This document shows, piece after piece, positions 25,777 through 38,344 of a stretch of DNA of 64,000 nucleotides. Both the position numbers and the translations under genes were made by a program. Origin of the DNA: Clavelina lepadiformis (lineage: Eukaryota; Chordata; Ascidiacea; Aplousobranchia; Clavelinidae); assembly GCF_947623445.1 (NCBI RefSeq), contig NC_135246.1, positions 12,507,856 to 12,571,855 on the forward strand. The letters are read 5' to 3'. How positions within the stretch are numbered: position 1 is the stretch's first letter; each line of letters opens with the position of its first letter. The notes below the pieces were generated by a model, which was not told where the DNA came from, ran no database searches, and saw only the letters and a program-made list of their open reading frames with translations.

Positions 25777-28700
25777 TGTTTTGCAAATGTTGGTCAAGTT
25801 GTGATTCTTCAAGACGGAACAGCCAAACACTGGAATACGCACTCTCTATATTGGCCTAGTCTGCGTTCCAGTACATCCAGCAGGTATAAATGCGTAAGCC
25901 TATAGGACTCATACTTGTAATAAGCCTTTTGCTGCAAAGGGGCTTTTTAATAGCCAGCTTTATTATACAGTAAGATGTCTATAACCAAAATGTACCAAAA
26001 CCATAGATATCTATAAACCTGTTTTGTTGTTTCATAATCTATTCTATACCATCTGGCCAGAGTCTTCATATACCTACATACTTGTATATATATATTTGTA
26101 TATATTCAACATTTATTTCGCCAATTGCAAATACTGAACTGCCATACAAAGATATCAGTGCTTTTATTGAACCTTGTAGCACGTTTGTTTATACATACAC
26201 ATTCATTTTGAAGCACCTCGTTAACACTTGACCTTCCCTCGGTGTGAACTGCTGTACGTTCTATATCCTACCTTTCTTTAGCGAAAACAAGTCGAGTGTA
26301 GAGTAATATTTTGAATGCTTTAGGTTTGGAGCCTGACTGAAACGGTTACTTGTTAATAAACCGTCTCCTCGTACCATTTTGCTGCATATAAGTTGAGGAA
26401 AATAAATGCTTCAATGTATGCTGATTGTGCGGGGCAAAAACTTGGCAAGTTTAATTGCAAGACATGGTTGTTGTAACTGGCCACCCAATTCGTCCAGGAT
26501 TAGCTCATAGGAAAGGGAAAAAGGAACGCACGGATTAGCCATTCGTATGAAATAATTATAATACTTCCTCACCGTAATACTTCCTTGCGTTCCTTTTTCC
26601 CTTTTCTATGGGCCAATCCTTGACGAATGGAGTGGACTGGCCATGACCGGTGTAAGATCCTGTGATGTGAAAAGTATTTTACGCCACGTCAGTTTGAAAG
26701 CTTTTCTGCAAATCTTTGGTGAATTAACTTATATGTTGAGTAGATTTCATAAGGTCAGTTTCAGTAAACGACATCAACAGTATCTCCGTTAATCTGTGGC
26801 GGACAATGCCACCTGGGTTTTACTCCAGTGTCGTATTTGCGGTATGCGCGTTTTCCGTGCTGGTGGATTCTTTAAAAAATCCCGAGTTGTTATAAAACAT
26901 ACAGTCTTGCATCGCCAAATAAGCTACGCCTGGATTTTAATTAGCATACATTCCTGTATCAAGACAGTTCAGGATTTTAGCCGCCCGTGCAGCTGGTATG
27001 GTAAAATAAAAAATGTTTTCGTTTGAAATAGCGGAAATTTTGCAAGAATGAAGCATCAGACCCACAAAATGCCGCTGAAAGTATCTTGTAACATCAGGAA
27101 AGAAGAAATACCGCTAAGTAGGCTACTGTATTACGGACCGACTAAAAACTACTGCAAATGTAGACAGAACATCGGAAACAGTGAAAATATATACTCGTCA
27201 CTGTTTATAGTATAGCCTACCGTTAGTTGCGTCGGTAGTGTTGGTGATAATCTAATTTGTATTTGCAGTCACCGCCAGAATTGCTGCGCTTATTATTTGA
27301 TCGCCTTTGGTTCCTGTAGGGCGTAGGCTATAGTAGCCTAGTATAGTTCCTATATCGAGCGAGTCGTATTATACTTTTCGTTAAAAATGTTTGGTGTTGC
27401 TCACATTTGTTTTGGAAATCCTGTGGGATTTGATCCTTGGGTTGGAGCATCTAACAACTTACCAATTAGGCTAGTTTTGTTTTTTTTTTATCTTTTTTAA
27501 TTAAGCATAAATTTTACAAGTTAATATAGGCCTAAGTTTCTTCAGATTTTTTTGGTTTATCAAGACATGAGCTTGTTTCAAACTAGTTCAAGTTCACTGA
27601 ACAAAGGTCGTTTTAAACGATTTCAACACAGAAAACAAAATTAGAATTAAAACAGAATTAAAGTTTATGGTTAAAGTTTGAGTACAGACATGTAAGATAA
27701 TTTGTCACGGAAAAACAGAGCAATAAACAATAGATAATGCACGTAAGAAACGAAAAATGCTTCTCAACTTTGAATGGGCCCAATGCAAGAGTTTGCTATA
27801 CCTTTTCGGAAAAAGCCATGTTCAGTTTCTTTTAGAGTTTTGGGTGTCTATGCTGTATAAATATATTACTATTGGAATCACAAACATTGTGTCAAATTGT
27901 TTTATAGGCAATTTATATGGTCGCAAAGAATTTTGGTTGAGAAATGTTGTTGTAGAAAAGAACTGAAGAGATGCTTGCTGCCGACTTGCGCCCAAAAGGC
28001 TGCAAAAAGCTCGTTTGTCAAGTGACATGAGAAATTAACATCATATTTGTGGCACCAGTCAATGTTGCACTGTGTGCAAAGCGGCAAGCGGAGCGTTTCC
28101 AAAGTAAGTAGCCTGTACATAAAGATTTAACCATATTACATTTATTGAATTCAACAATGAATAAACATACGGACTAGAATTTGGCACGAGGCGTTGCGCC
28201 ACGTAAAGCAACGCCAATGTTGGCAAAGTCCGGGAGAGTTTGGTTTGAAAACGATATCACAGAAATGCGATAAGATATTCAGGTTAATAAATTACAGCAA
28301 TGTATACGCCTACACCAATAACAACAATAACATCATAAACACCATCTGTCTGGAAAATAAAGTTTAATAGATCTGTGTTTTGTTTCGAAAAGTTTTAATG
28401 ACTGCCTGGTTTTATTTCTATATTCAACCATATGGAAGTTCAAAAAGCGAAAACGCAAAAACAAAAAAAGCAATTCAGAAAAGCAATTTAATCACACAGA
28501 ATAAAAAAAAAGCAAACAATTTCCAAAATATTTAGTTAGTTACGACCATATTGAAACAGAAGTATAAGATTATACTGTGCTGGGTTTACCAATTTCACAA
28601 ATAGCCGACAAATGCTAGATTGTTTTGCTTTAACTTGGTATCCAAATTCTTCATTTGGGTTATTTGCCCTTTCTTTTAGGCCTGAATAATGCACGCGATC

Positions 28701-30920
28701 AAGCGTTCTGTATTGCAGTGTTAGCCTATATGACCAGCAAAGACCTTTTAAGAAACAACTTTCTATTTTCCTTTTTCAATGGACACAATAGCATAATTGA
28801 CCTAGAAAATTGTTAGTAGCAATGGCAATAAATATTTAAATCTTTAGTACAAAAAAGAAAAACACAAAAATTTCAAAATAGGTGAAAAGGTTGTGAATAA
28901 ATTTTAAGTTATTAATTTAAACAATAACTTGTAAAAGTAAATTTCAAATAAAAGACAATAGAAAAAGAGAATAAGTAGTTAATGCAATTTGTTCATTTTT
29001 TATTTGAATATTTCTAGTATGTTAATTTTCCAGCATCATAATTTATAGTGACTTATATATTTTGTATGACTATATTTTGTATAACTATCTAATTTAGTAG
29101 TTTTATACGTTGAATATTCGTTCAGAGTAATTTCTTTCCTGGTATATCTTGAATTTATAAGTTTAGTTTTTGTTTGAAATTTTTCCGGTTTGACAATTTC
29201 TTGTAGACAAATGCAGCATGTTTATTTTTATTTGAATATTATTAGTTTGCTATTTTCCAGTGGAGTGTTTCTAATTTTTTCGTTATCTTGATTGGAAAGT
29301 TCAAACTTTTTAAAATCTGTACCGGAATGTTAGAGCGTCCAACTTTTTTGTACGAACATATCTAATTTACTGTAAGCCTATTTTTTATTCTTTTCTCCAA
29401 AAGCATTTTTTCTGAAAGCATTGGTTTCTAATCAAGTTTACCTAATTCCCGTCAAAGGTAGGGGGAGTGTGGGAACTATGAAAAAAGCGAATTTCTTTTC
29501 ATATTACACCAAATTTTGAAGTATTATTTTTTTTTATTATATGTACTTATTTGGGATAATGTTAGTAGACCCAACTTTATTCAAGACACTTAAAAAAGTT
29601 GCAAAATTAGAATTTAATTTTTTATCTTTTGTTCCCCCACCTATTGGGACTTTTCAAACTGAACAAGGGACTTATGAGATCTAGCGAAAAACTGCAAACT
29701 AAGATGTTTGAAAAACTTATTTTAAAGTATCAGAAAGTGTGAAACTTAGTAAATATTTAGCAAATATCAACTATACAAAGAACTCACACAGAGGCTTTAT
29801 GGTAGTCAACTGCAAAGTTTAGCTTGTAGTCTGCGACGTAGCTTTTTGCTACGACAGTACTCGTAAGATGTCTTTATCTCATACAAAAGCGATATCTTTT
29901 ATGTCAGGGAAGATAAATTTATAGGCTTCCATTTTAAACAAATTTCAATGTATTCGATTTATTCTTTGATAAAATTTCATTTTTGCGCTTTCTTTGTTCT
30001 TGAGGTTTTCCTTTCTTTTGCATTTTGTGCATTATTGGCGTTTTCGTTTTCGTCTTTTGTTGCTTTGCTGTTGTTGTTTATGTTTTTGGTTTTCGTTTTC
30101 GTTTGCTTCTTTTGAGTTTCCATGCAAACAAGTTTGCAACAAAAAGAAACCATTGCAGATATCTATGTCTGTGAAAAAACAAAAAAGAATGTGGCATGAG
30201 CACACGTGTTTGGCGGGAATGCTGATATTTAGCGCGAAGATTGTTTAATACCATTCCACCTTGGATGGTAATAGACGGATGGCATTAGATGATGGTCACA
30301 GACATTGTCCTGTTATAAGTTTATTGTGTGTTGAAGCAATCAATCTTAAGAATTGAAGATACATAAATAGGCTATACCGTCCTCACTGCTTGGGTAACTT
30401 GGTGCCGGTAAGTAGATCTATTCAAATGCATTGAACCTTTAAGTTTACAAAACATCTATAGGCCTATAGCATTGCGTAACATGGTGATAAGTCAATGACC
30501 TTCTACCGAGGGGAATTTGGAGACATTTAAAAAAAATCAGTTTCATTATTTGCATTTTGAAACTTAAGTTAATAATTTTTTGTTTAGTTTTCCTGAACCA
30601 CTGAGCCGATATATAAGAGTGATGTGGCTTGTTTGTAGGCTGTTATTTATGACGCTTTAAAGTACACTCACGAACCTAAAAAATAAACTTAAAATATACC
30701 GTAATGTAACCAAATGTTTAGGTCTAATATACAACCACAGGTTGCATTTGTATACTAGGCCTCGGCTACTCTAATCGTAATGTCATTTAGTTGAGCACTA
30801 GACCCCATTTTTTAATTTAAATTTTTCTGCAATTCATTTAATCACATTTCTGTTTTCTTGCGACAGACTATGTAATCTTTGTTCAGTAAAATATGGAAAT
30901 GGTTATCTCAACTATCCCAA
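25777..30920. other. 5.1 kb intergenic region between SNRNP27 and UHRF1
   Basis: The two genes are divergent. Apart from the inverted-repeat element at 26478-26643 it holds AT-rich DNA, TATA-type simple sequence near 26080-26110, A-rich (28440-28520) and T-rich (29990-30120) blocks, and short open frames at 26796-27026, 27757-27966 and 29994-30248 with no recognisable protein. No exon could be supported. Confidence 0.5.
26478..26643. repeat. MITE-like element with about 50-bp inverted arms
   Basis: Left arm 26478-26530 and right arm 26586-26643 both start TGGCCA at their outer ends and finish with AAAGGGAAAAAGGAACGCA at the inner ends. Apart from a short gap they agree at most positions. The 55-bp centre contains two copies of AATACTTCCT. 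The target-site duplication could not be defined. Confidence 0.7.
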
Positions 30921-30924
30921 ACTT

Positions 30925-30970
30925 TTATTTTAACTTTTTTCCTCAGAAGTTGCAACTGATACCGTACAAG
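30925..30970 (+). promoter_or_regulatory. Candidate trans-splice acceptor before UHRF1
   Basis: A strong polypyrimidine tract ending in CCTCAG at 30941-30946 lies 24 bases before the UHRF1 ATG at 30971, with no obvious partner donor upstream. It is either the spliced-leader acceptor of this transcript or the end of a 5' UTR intron. Confidence 0.45.
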
Positions 30971-33900
30971 ATGTGGGTCCAGGTTCGTACCATGGATGGA
31001 AAGAAATCTGAACAAGTAGATGGTTTGTCAAAACTGACTAAGATAGAAGACTTTCGTGAATTGGTTATGGAGAAATTTGGTGTCGAGTGTTCTTTACAAC
31101 GATTATTTTTCAGAGGAAAACAGGTTTGTATTATTATAATGTTTACTGTTTGAGTTTTGCCTTAAATATCTAATGTTAATTGTATGCCAGTCTTTAATCT
31201 AATTATATACCAACTTGTGCTCCAGGCTGCAGAATTTGGCAAACAGACAGTCCATTTTTTTTAGATGAGCTTCATCACTGGTACACTTTAGGTGCACAAT
31301 TTTGCCCTTAATGACTTGAACAAAACTTTTGCACTCAATTTTTTAGTTATTTAGGAATTAAATTAGTGAAACAATGCATATTACTGTGTAAATGTGCCCT
31401 TCAAGTGTTTCAAAGCAATTTTCTGCGCCCCTTGTTCTTTTGGTTGTTTGATCTTTGCAAGGTCTTGCTAAAAACAACCTTATTCTGCAGTCTGTGTTCT
31501 AGGGATGGACCGATACGAACCTAAACCCGAATAGATTCGCCGAATATCGCCTTTATAGAAGATTCGAGCGAACAAGAATACCAACAATGGCGAACCCAAA
31601 TACAATATTACTTATAAATTTACTGACTTTCGTAAAAAAATGATTATCTAGTTTCCCGACAATGCTAAACTAAAGTCAGCAGTACTTACAATGAAGGTCG
31701 TTTTCCTAATGATTTTGCTTCTTTGATCGTTTTTTAAACACTATTTTTTGAAAAAAAGCGATTTGTTTAACGATTACGTCATTTTAGAAGCAAGACTTGA
31801 CAACTTTTGGAGGAAATTTTATTGTTTGGTTCTAATACGAATAGATTCGGGATTCGTTCGTGTAGACCTTCATGATATTCGGGTTCGCACGAACACGAAT
31901 AATCTTCCTCGCGGCACATCCCTACTGTGTTCATGCACCCCTGCACTTAAAAATCTCACAGAACTCCCCTTTTTACTGTCCAACAAGAAAAACTAAATAC
32001 TTGGTGGCAGCGTATTTGCTGTTGTCATGTAAATATGCTGCGTTTCCTCTAAACACAAAAACCGTTGTGGTGTAACTTATATGCGTGACATACTTGAAAC
32101 ATTGTGACCGTTACAACACATGAAAGTTAAGAATATAGTTGTAGCCAATATGTATTAAAAACAATTTCTGTTGTATAAAGATTTTTTGTTTATTCATTAA
32201 CAACAATATAACAAAATCAGATCAAATTATATTTTGTTTCAGTGTGTTGCGATAAAATTCGGTATAAAGTCTGTTATAGTCAGTGTTAAACTGAAATTAT
32301 ATACAAGATGCTTGCATTACAGTAAATGCAGTAACAGTGTATAACCATTTGTTTTGCAATTAGATAACAGAATTAAGTGTTTCAGATGGAGGATGGACAT
32401 AGCCTCTTTGACTACAATGTTGGGCTTAATGACATTATTCAACTGTTGGAACGTAGGTCTATGCCCACTGAGGTAAATCTTTTCATAAACTTCTATTGAA
32501 TGTTAGGGATATATAGCATCATACTGTTTATACGTATTTGTCTGACGAAATATGCGCGAGTTAAAATGTGAAATGCATAAAATCTATACTCTGACAAGAA
32601 TGTTAACCATGCATTAAAAATGCACCAACAACGATCTTTGGAAAGAATGTTGTCCATTTTTTTTTTACTTCTGTATGATTGGTTTAAACAACACTTGGGT
32701 GACTCTGATGAAATTCATGATCTAGTAGCATTTTTCAATTTATTGTCACACTAAAAGTTTGATGACATTTTAAGGAAGTATCATAAATATAATACTTTTA
32801 AATTGCTTAAGTGACTAAATATTTTTAAGTCAAATAAAATGTTTTGTATTTTAAGGTGGTACCAGCATCAAAAACGGACAAACATAATATCCCATCTGAT
32901 ACAGATAGTGGAATAGACACAAAAGAAAACAATACTGAAATGTCAAAAGTTGGAGATGAAGTACTGGTAAATTGCAGTAGACTTGTTAGTGTTGTATGTA
33001 TTTGTCAAAAGTTAACTCATATTAAGGAGTAGAGATGTTCTCTGTAGCTAACTTTTCACCCTGCTTAGAATTTTCTTTTCTTTAATAACTTGAGTACAAT
33101 AACTGATACTGATTTGGCAAATTCACTCTTCCTGTAAATAGGAAGAACAAAATGAAACATACAAAAACCAGGGTCTTTATACAATAAACCAACTCATTGA
33201 TGCCAAAGATGAAGCTACTGGTGCGTGGTTTGAAGCAAAAGTTCAGAATGTCTTGAATCAATCATCAGAGAGCAGCAGCTCATCTTCTGTTACTTATGAA
33301 GTGAAATTTGATGAGTGAGTGGCATGTACTGCATTGTTCTCCTTAATTTCTTCCCAAAATTTCTGGTTTGTTGTGGGCCACATTGGTTCTTTTTTATAAA
33401 CATGGAATACGCAATTTAACAGCTATGATGAAACAAGAAACCTTAGTGAGAAGCTCATCAGACCAAGAGCAAGAAAACTCTTGGAATGGGATGAAATCAA
33501 TGTCTGTGATAAATTGATGGTAAACTACAACCTTGATTGCCCTAACCAGCGAGGATTTTGGTATGACTGCATCGTCTTAAACAAGGTGAGAACAATTTGA
33601 AAAAAATGCTCATCTTAAGTATGAAATTAAAGTGTTTTTTATGATATATCCCCTTGTAATGTTCCAGAAAAGCAGACGCACCGTAAGAGAATTAACAGTG
33701 GAGCTGATCTTGGGGTAGGTATATAATACAAGAAATTTGATGAGTACGATAACTTGTTGATTTTCTTTGAAATATTTATGCTTTTGTCTTGAAAGGTCTG
33801 ACAAAACAGTTGCTCCTTGCAAAATTTTGTTCGTTGAAGAAGTGTTTGCAATTGAATCTCCTGGCCAAGAAAGCACACCAATTACCAATGAAGATTCCAT

Positions 33901-36900
33901 TAAACGTAGGATGCTATTTTGTGATGCCTTCAGCTAGTAGCTAATCAATTTAAATAGTTTATCATCACTAATCAAAATAATAAACATACATATTAAGATT
34001 CAGGTGTTTGCATTATTTTAGGTAAAACTGAAAAAGAACCTGATTGTACACATTGCGGAGATAACCCACACAGAAAATGCAAGGAATGCGGATGTCATGT
34101 TTGCGGGGAGAAACGTGCTTTTGATCGTACTTTACTTTGTGATGAATGCAATTTACCGTTTCACACTTTTTGTCTTGATCCGCCATTGGAGGAACTTCCT
34201 TCTGATGATGATTGGTTAGTATTACAATAAAATCCGCTTAACATGACTATTTCAGTCCCGAATTTTGCCATATAAAATTCTCCGTTTTCTATGACCAGTC
34301 TTCGGATATCATGACCACTTCCATTTTTTGCAGGTTTTTTACCATTTTTTTTGTGTCAATTATGCAACTTGACAGTTGCATTTGTGCCATGGTGTTCTCA
34401 TTTCATCTACTTAGCAAGTTGGTCTTAAAATAAACTAATAATTTTAACGTTTTTGTAAGTCATTCAGCCCAAAAATCTTCCATTAAGGAGAAATTAACTT
34501 TTAAATTTCGCAATTTTTTGCATCTCGATCATCAAAAATAATCCTTGCTGAAATGGACGAGGTACTTCCCGCACTAAAAGCGTGGTAAAAACAAACATTG
34601 CACACTTGTATAGCCTAGGCTACAGGAAAACATTGCAGGTCTATAAAAAAACGAGAAGCTTTGCTTTCCCTCTTTCTATTGTGCTATGAAAAGTCACAAG
34701 TTACGGTGAACACTTGGCTGACTGATGCACACCAGCATTTCAGTTTAGCCTTTCAGCCTTTGCCAGTATGCACACCTGAGATCTTGGCGAATCCTGCCAT
34801 GAAATACAGATCGGATGACACTGAATTCAATAATTTCACTGTAGCAGTAAAATTATTAAAAAGCTTACTGTTTATCACATGCTACTAGTAATTACGACTG
34901 GCTACATATATTAAAAGACCTGATTTCACTCTTGTTCAGATTTTCAGAAGCATATTTTTGTGGTCCACACTCGACATTTTAGTGCGGGGAAGTCCATTTG
35001 AGCACGGATTATTTTTGAAGATGGCCGGGATGTAAAAAATGCGAAATTCAAAAATTAATTTCTTAAAGAGGTTTGGGCTGAATGACTTGTGAAAACGTTA
35101 ATTACATAATTATTACTTTATTTTAAGACCAACTTGTTTTAGCATTGCAGTTGCGCTTTAATGTTGCTGTTTAATGTTAATGAAATACCATAAATGATGA
35201 ATTTGATGTTTTTTTGTCATTTTGCGCCTAACTGTGTCCGTCCTGGTGTGGTTAACCAGTACTGTCGCAATTGCAGCTGTTGTAACCATTCGGATATCTG
35301 GTCCCAGTAAGCGAAGTCTACTGTAGTGTTTTTTTGTAAATTCTTGGCATTACATATGCAAGTAGTCGTCCAAGACTTAACTCGAAAGTTTTCTGTAGGT
35401 ATTGTCCATTATGTCGAAATGATCCAAATGTTATTGTTACTGCTGGCGAAAAGTTAAAAGAAAGTAAGAAAAAGTCAAAAATGAAATCTGCTACTTCTGA
35501 AACGGAAAGAGATTGGGGAAAGGTTTGACCATCTTTACATATATGTGAATAGGCTAGTGGGATGCTGCTTTTAAGGTGTAACATAAACTAAACACACTAA
35601 CAAAGTTTTCAAATGAAAATTTATTCATTTAGGGTATGGCTTGTGTCGGAAGGTCGAAAATATGTACGATAGTTCCATCTAATCACTGTGGCCCAATACC
35701 TGGAGTTTCTGTAGGAACGCTTTGGAAATATAGAGTACAAGTAATGAAGAATTGTGACTTATCAATTGCGATTGCAATATTTTAGAAATATGGCAATATT
35801 GTGAATTCTTGACATTGTTCTGAAGGTGAGTGAAGCTGGTGTCCACCGTCCTCATGTGTCTGGCATTCATGGAAAAGAATCGGATGGTGCATACTCAATC
35901 GTTCTCTCCGGTGGATACGAAGATGATGAAGTGAGACTGTTTGCTAATTTTTGTTAAGGTTGCATGCTGTGTCTCAATGCTATATGTTTTCTTGTCTGTG
36001 TACGAGTATTTTTGTTTTGTGCGTTTGCATATTACTCAGTGATAGATCAGCTGTGGGCATCTAACACTGTTTGGTATGCGTCTGTACTCAACATACATGC
36101 AACAAGTGTAACTAATTATTTTTTAAGACGGTCGTAACCTCAGCATTAAGCAAATAATTGAAGCAAATGTAAGCCCCGGTTAGCGTCCGTAGTTGTGATT
36201 GTAAGAAAATGAATACGTGCTGTGAACTAACGTGTGACTGGAAACATTTACCTGTTATATATGATACAGGATGATGGTGATGAGTTTACTTACACTGGAA
36301 GTGGAGGTAGGGATTTGTCAGGCAACAAACGAACTGCAGAACAGTCATGTGACCAAATTTTAACAAAAAATAACATGTAAGTGATTGCACACAAATGTTC
36401 CAAATTTCGTGAGGTTAATCTTGGAATGTGCATTTCCCTTCTCTGAATCCTCAGGGCAATTGCAAGATCTTGCTATGCGAAAGTTGATGTTAAACATGGC
36501 GCCCAGTCCAATGACTGGAAGAAATCCCGACCAATAAGAGTTGTTCGAAATTACAAGGGTGGAAAACATAGTAAATACTCGCCAGAAGAGGGCAATCGAT
36601 ATGATGGCATCTACAAGGTTTGATGTCTTCTAAATGTTTTTTTCTGCCTTTTTTAACTTGGTCGTTCAGCCTTATGTTAAACTGCTACTTGCATTAGCTT
36701 TCTATTTAATCATTTAAGGTTGTAAAGTACTGGCCTGAAAAAGGCAAATCTGGGTTTATTGTCTGGAGGTATCTTTTTCGTCGTGACGACAAAGAACCAG
36801 CTCCTTGGACAAAACAAGGAAAAAAGAAAATTAAAGAACTCGGATTAACTATGCAGGTAATTGATTTTCATAGCACTAAAATTTTTTAAGAATTTCGAAG

Positions 36901-37816
36901 AAGTGCAAGTATGCTCTGCATACGTTACAATACATTTTAATAATCCATCATTAAACGTTATACTGCCAAAGGATTTAAAACTTGGCTTACTGATTGATTG
37001 TATTTGATTTTTTGGCGTAGTCAGGTGCGCTAATATGATAAGTGTGGTATGATTAAATCATTGATTTATTACAGTATCCAGACGGCTATTTAGAAGCGCA
37101 AAAAAATGCAAATAATGATGAAAATGAAAAACAAGGCAAGAAAAGGAAGAGGAGTAAGTTCAATTGATGGTTTGTTTGTAAGGTGTTTAAATCTTAGTAA
37201 AGGCTTTCAGGTATTACTGTATATTTTCTCGTATCCAAGAATCGTCCATAGAGACTGATCTGACAAAGAAGAAAAAATTAGCTCAGTACGTTATGTCAGC
37301 TGACATTCAAAAATTAATGAAGTCTGATGTGGAAAATCACAAACTGTGGAATGAGGTGAAGGAGTGCACTAAAGAAGGACAGAAGGTGCTCCACTGTTGA
37401 TATGTTGTTGTTAAATATTTTTTTAGGCCTTTTCTGTAACGTTTATAGGAATAGGCTCCGATTGGTTAACCTTGCTATGTTTTAAAGGTGTTTTTGGACA
37501 AGATTCAGAATCTTTTTTCATGCGTCTGTTGTCAGGATTTAGTGGTACAGCCTGTGACTACATTATGCAAACATAACATGTGCAAGGTTGGTGACAGGCT
37601 TTTTATAAATTTGGTACATTAGTGCACAAGTTTTGTTTGGCTCTTTTTCAAACACTCTTGTTTTTACAGAGCTGTCTGCAACGATCATTTAAAGCTGAAG
37701 TCTATTCCTGTCCAATGTGCCGAACAGAATTGGGCAAAGATTACAAACTACAAGTCAATTCTGCCCTGCAAAGTATTCTGACTCGTCTTTTTCCGGGATA
37801 TGAAAACGGCCGTTAG
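30971..37816 (+). CDS. UHRF1: E3 ubiquitin-protein ligase UHRF1 (UBL, tandem Tudor, PHD, SRA, RING)
   Basis: Nuclear reader of hemimethylated CpG and histone H3 that recruits DNMT1 and ubiquitinates H3. Exons: 30971-31123, 32386-32472, 32856-32966, 33142-33314, 33423-33585, 33668-33714, 33796-33905, 34022-34214, 35399-35522, 35633-35740, 35826-35930, 36270-36376, 36455-36617, 36719-36856, 37075-37153, 37240-37385, 37488-37586, 37670-37816. Phases agree; 750 aa against 793 in human. Domains: UBL 1-80 ([14 protein letters not shown]), tandem Tudor about 120-275 ([16 protein letters not shown]), PHD about 285-350 ([17 protein letters not shown]), SRA about 390-594 with the base-flipping finger [15 protein letters not shown] at the end ([17 protein letters not shown]) and tail LFPGYENGR. 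All five domains are intact, which implies CpG methylation maintenance in this genome. It converges on the connexin gene. Confidence 0.97.
31500..31924. mobile_element. hAT-type MITE with 8-bp target duplication in UHRF1 intron 1
   Basis: The 425-bp element runs from TAGGGATG to CATCCCTA and is flanked by an exact direct repeat CTGTGTTC at 31492-31499 and 31925-31932. Eight-base duplications and TAGGGATG-type ends are typical of hAT transposons. Inside are inverted CGAATA/GATTCG words and no transposase, so it is non-autonomous. Confidence 0.85.
34250..35310. repeat. Large inverted-repeat (foldback) element in UHRF1 intron 8
   Basis: The segment around 34400-34580 is repeated in reverse complement at about 34977-35150. 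Shared landmarks are AAGTTGGTCTTAAAATAAA, AAGTCATTCAGCCCAAA, CAAAAATAATCC and CCCGCACTAAAA. The arms are about 180 bp with scattered mismatches and enclose about 400 bp of non-coding DNA. TTCGGATATC words at 34300 and 35290 may mark the outer ends; exact borders and a target duplication were not resolved. Confidence 0.65.
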
Positions 37817-38344
37817 GTTGGTGCTGAAGAAATTTTAATCTTCCTTGAATCACAAGCATCTCCCTTTTATTCTTTTTTCCCCGGTGGTTAATTTTTTGTG
37901 CCAAAATAATCCATATTTGCCGTAATACCGTAATACTTAACTATTTGCATACTGTATCACGGCGTTTATGCACTTGCCAGCTAGTCGACTGTATTATTCT
38001 TTCTTCGTATAACCTCGTGTTAATGCAACTTTTTATACATGACAAGACCGTTTTGTTTTATACTTCCTCGCTGCTTAATGGCTTGCTGAAAATACCATAG
38101 CAAAGTTTTATGATTTGCCGTTTATAAACTTTCTGTTACCATTCGTACGTTGTAGTTGTTCAGTAAATATTTTGGTTAAATTCCTTGTCCTGTATTGGAT
38201 GTTCTGTACAGGCGAATGGGATTTGCAATTTGTCTTAATTCTTGGGAGAGTTATTCTTAATATTGATATACCCCCAATTCTTCGCTTCGTGTGACGTACA
38301 CAAATGCAAACGTTGAAGACCGGATGGACCTTTTAACGTTCACG
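37817..38344. other. Convergent 3' gap between UHRF1 and the connexin gene
   Basis: Stop codons are 528 bp apart. No plus-strand AATAAA is visible for UHRF1. A TTTATT at 37866-37871 is an AATAAA on the minus strand and could end the connexin transcript within 50 bp of the UHRF1 stop, so the 3' UTRs may be complementary. Confidence 0.45.

Noticed and set aside
26796..27026. 76-codon plus-strand open frame with CRICG near its start
   Set aside because: One CxxC-like word is not a domain; no partner cysteines, no splice context, no known family.
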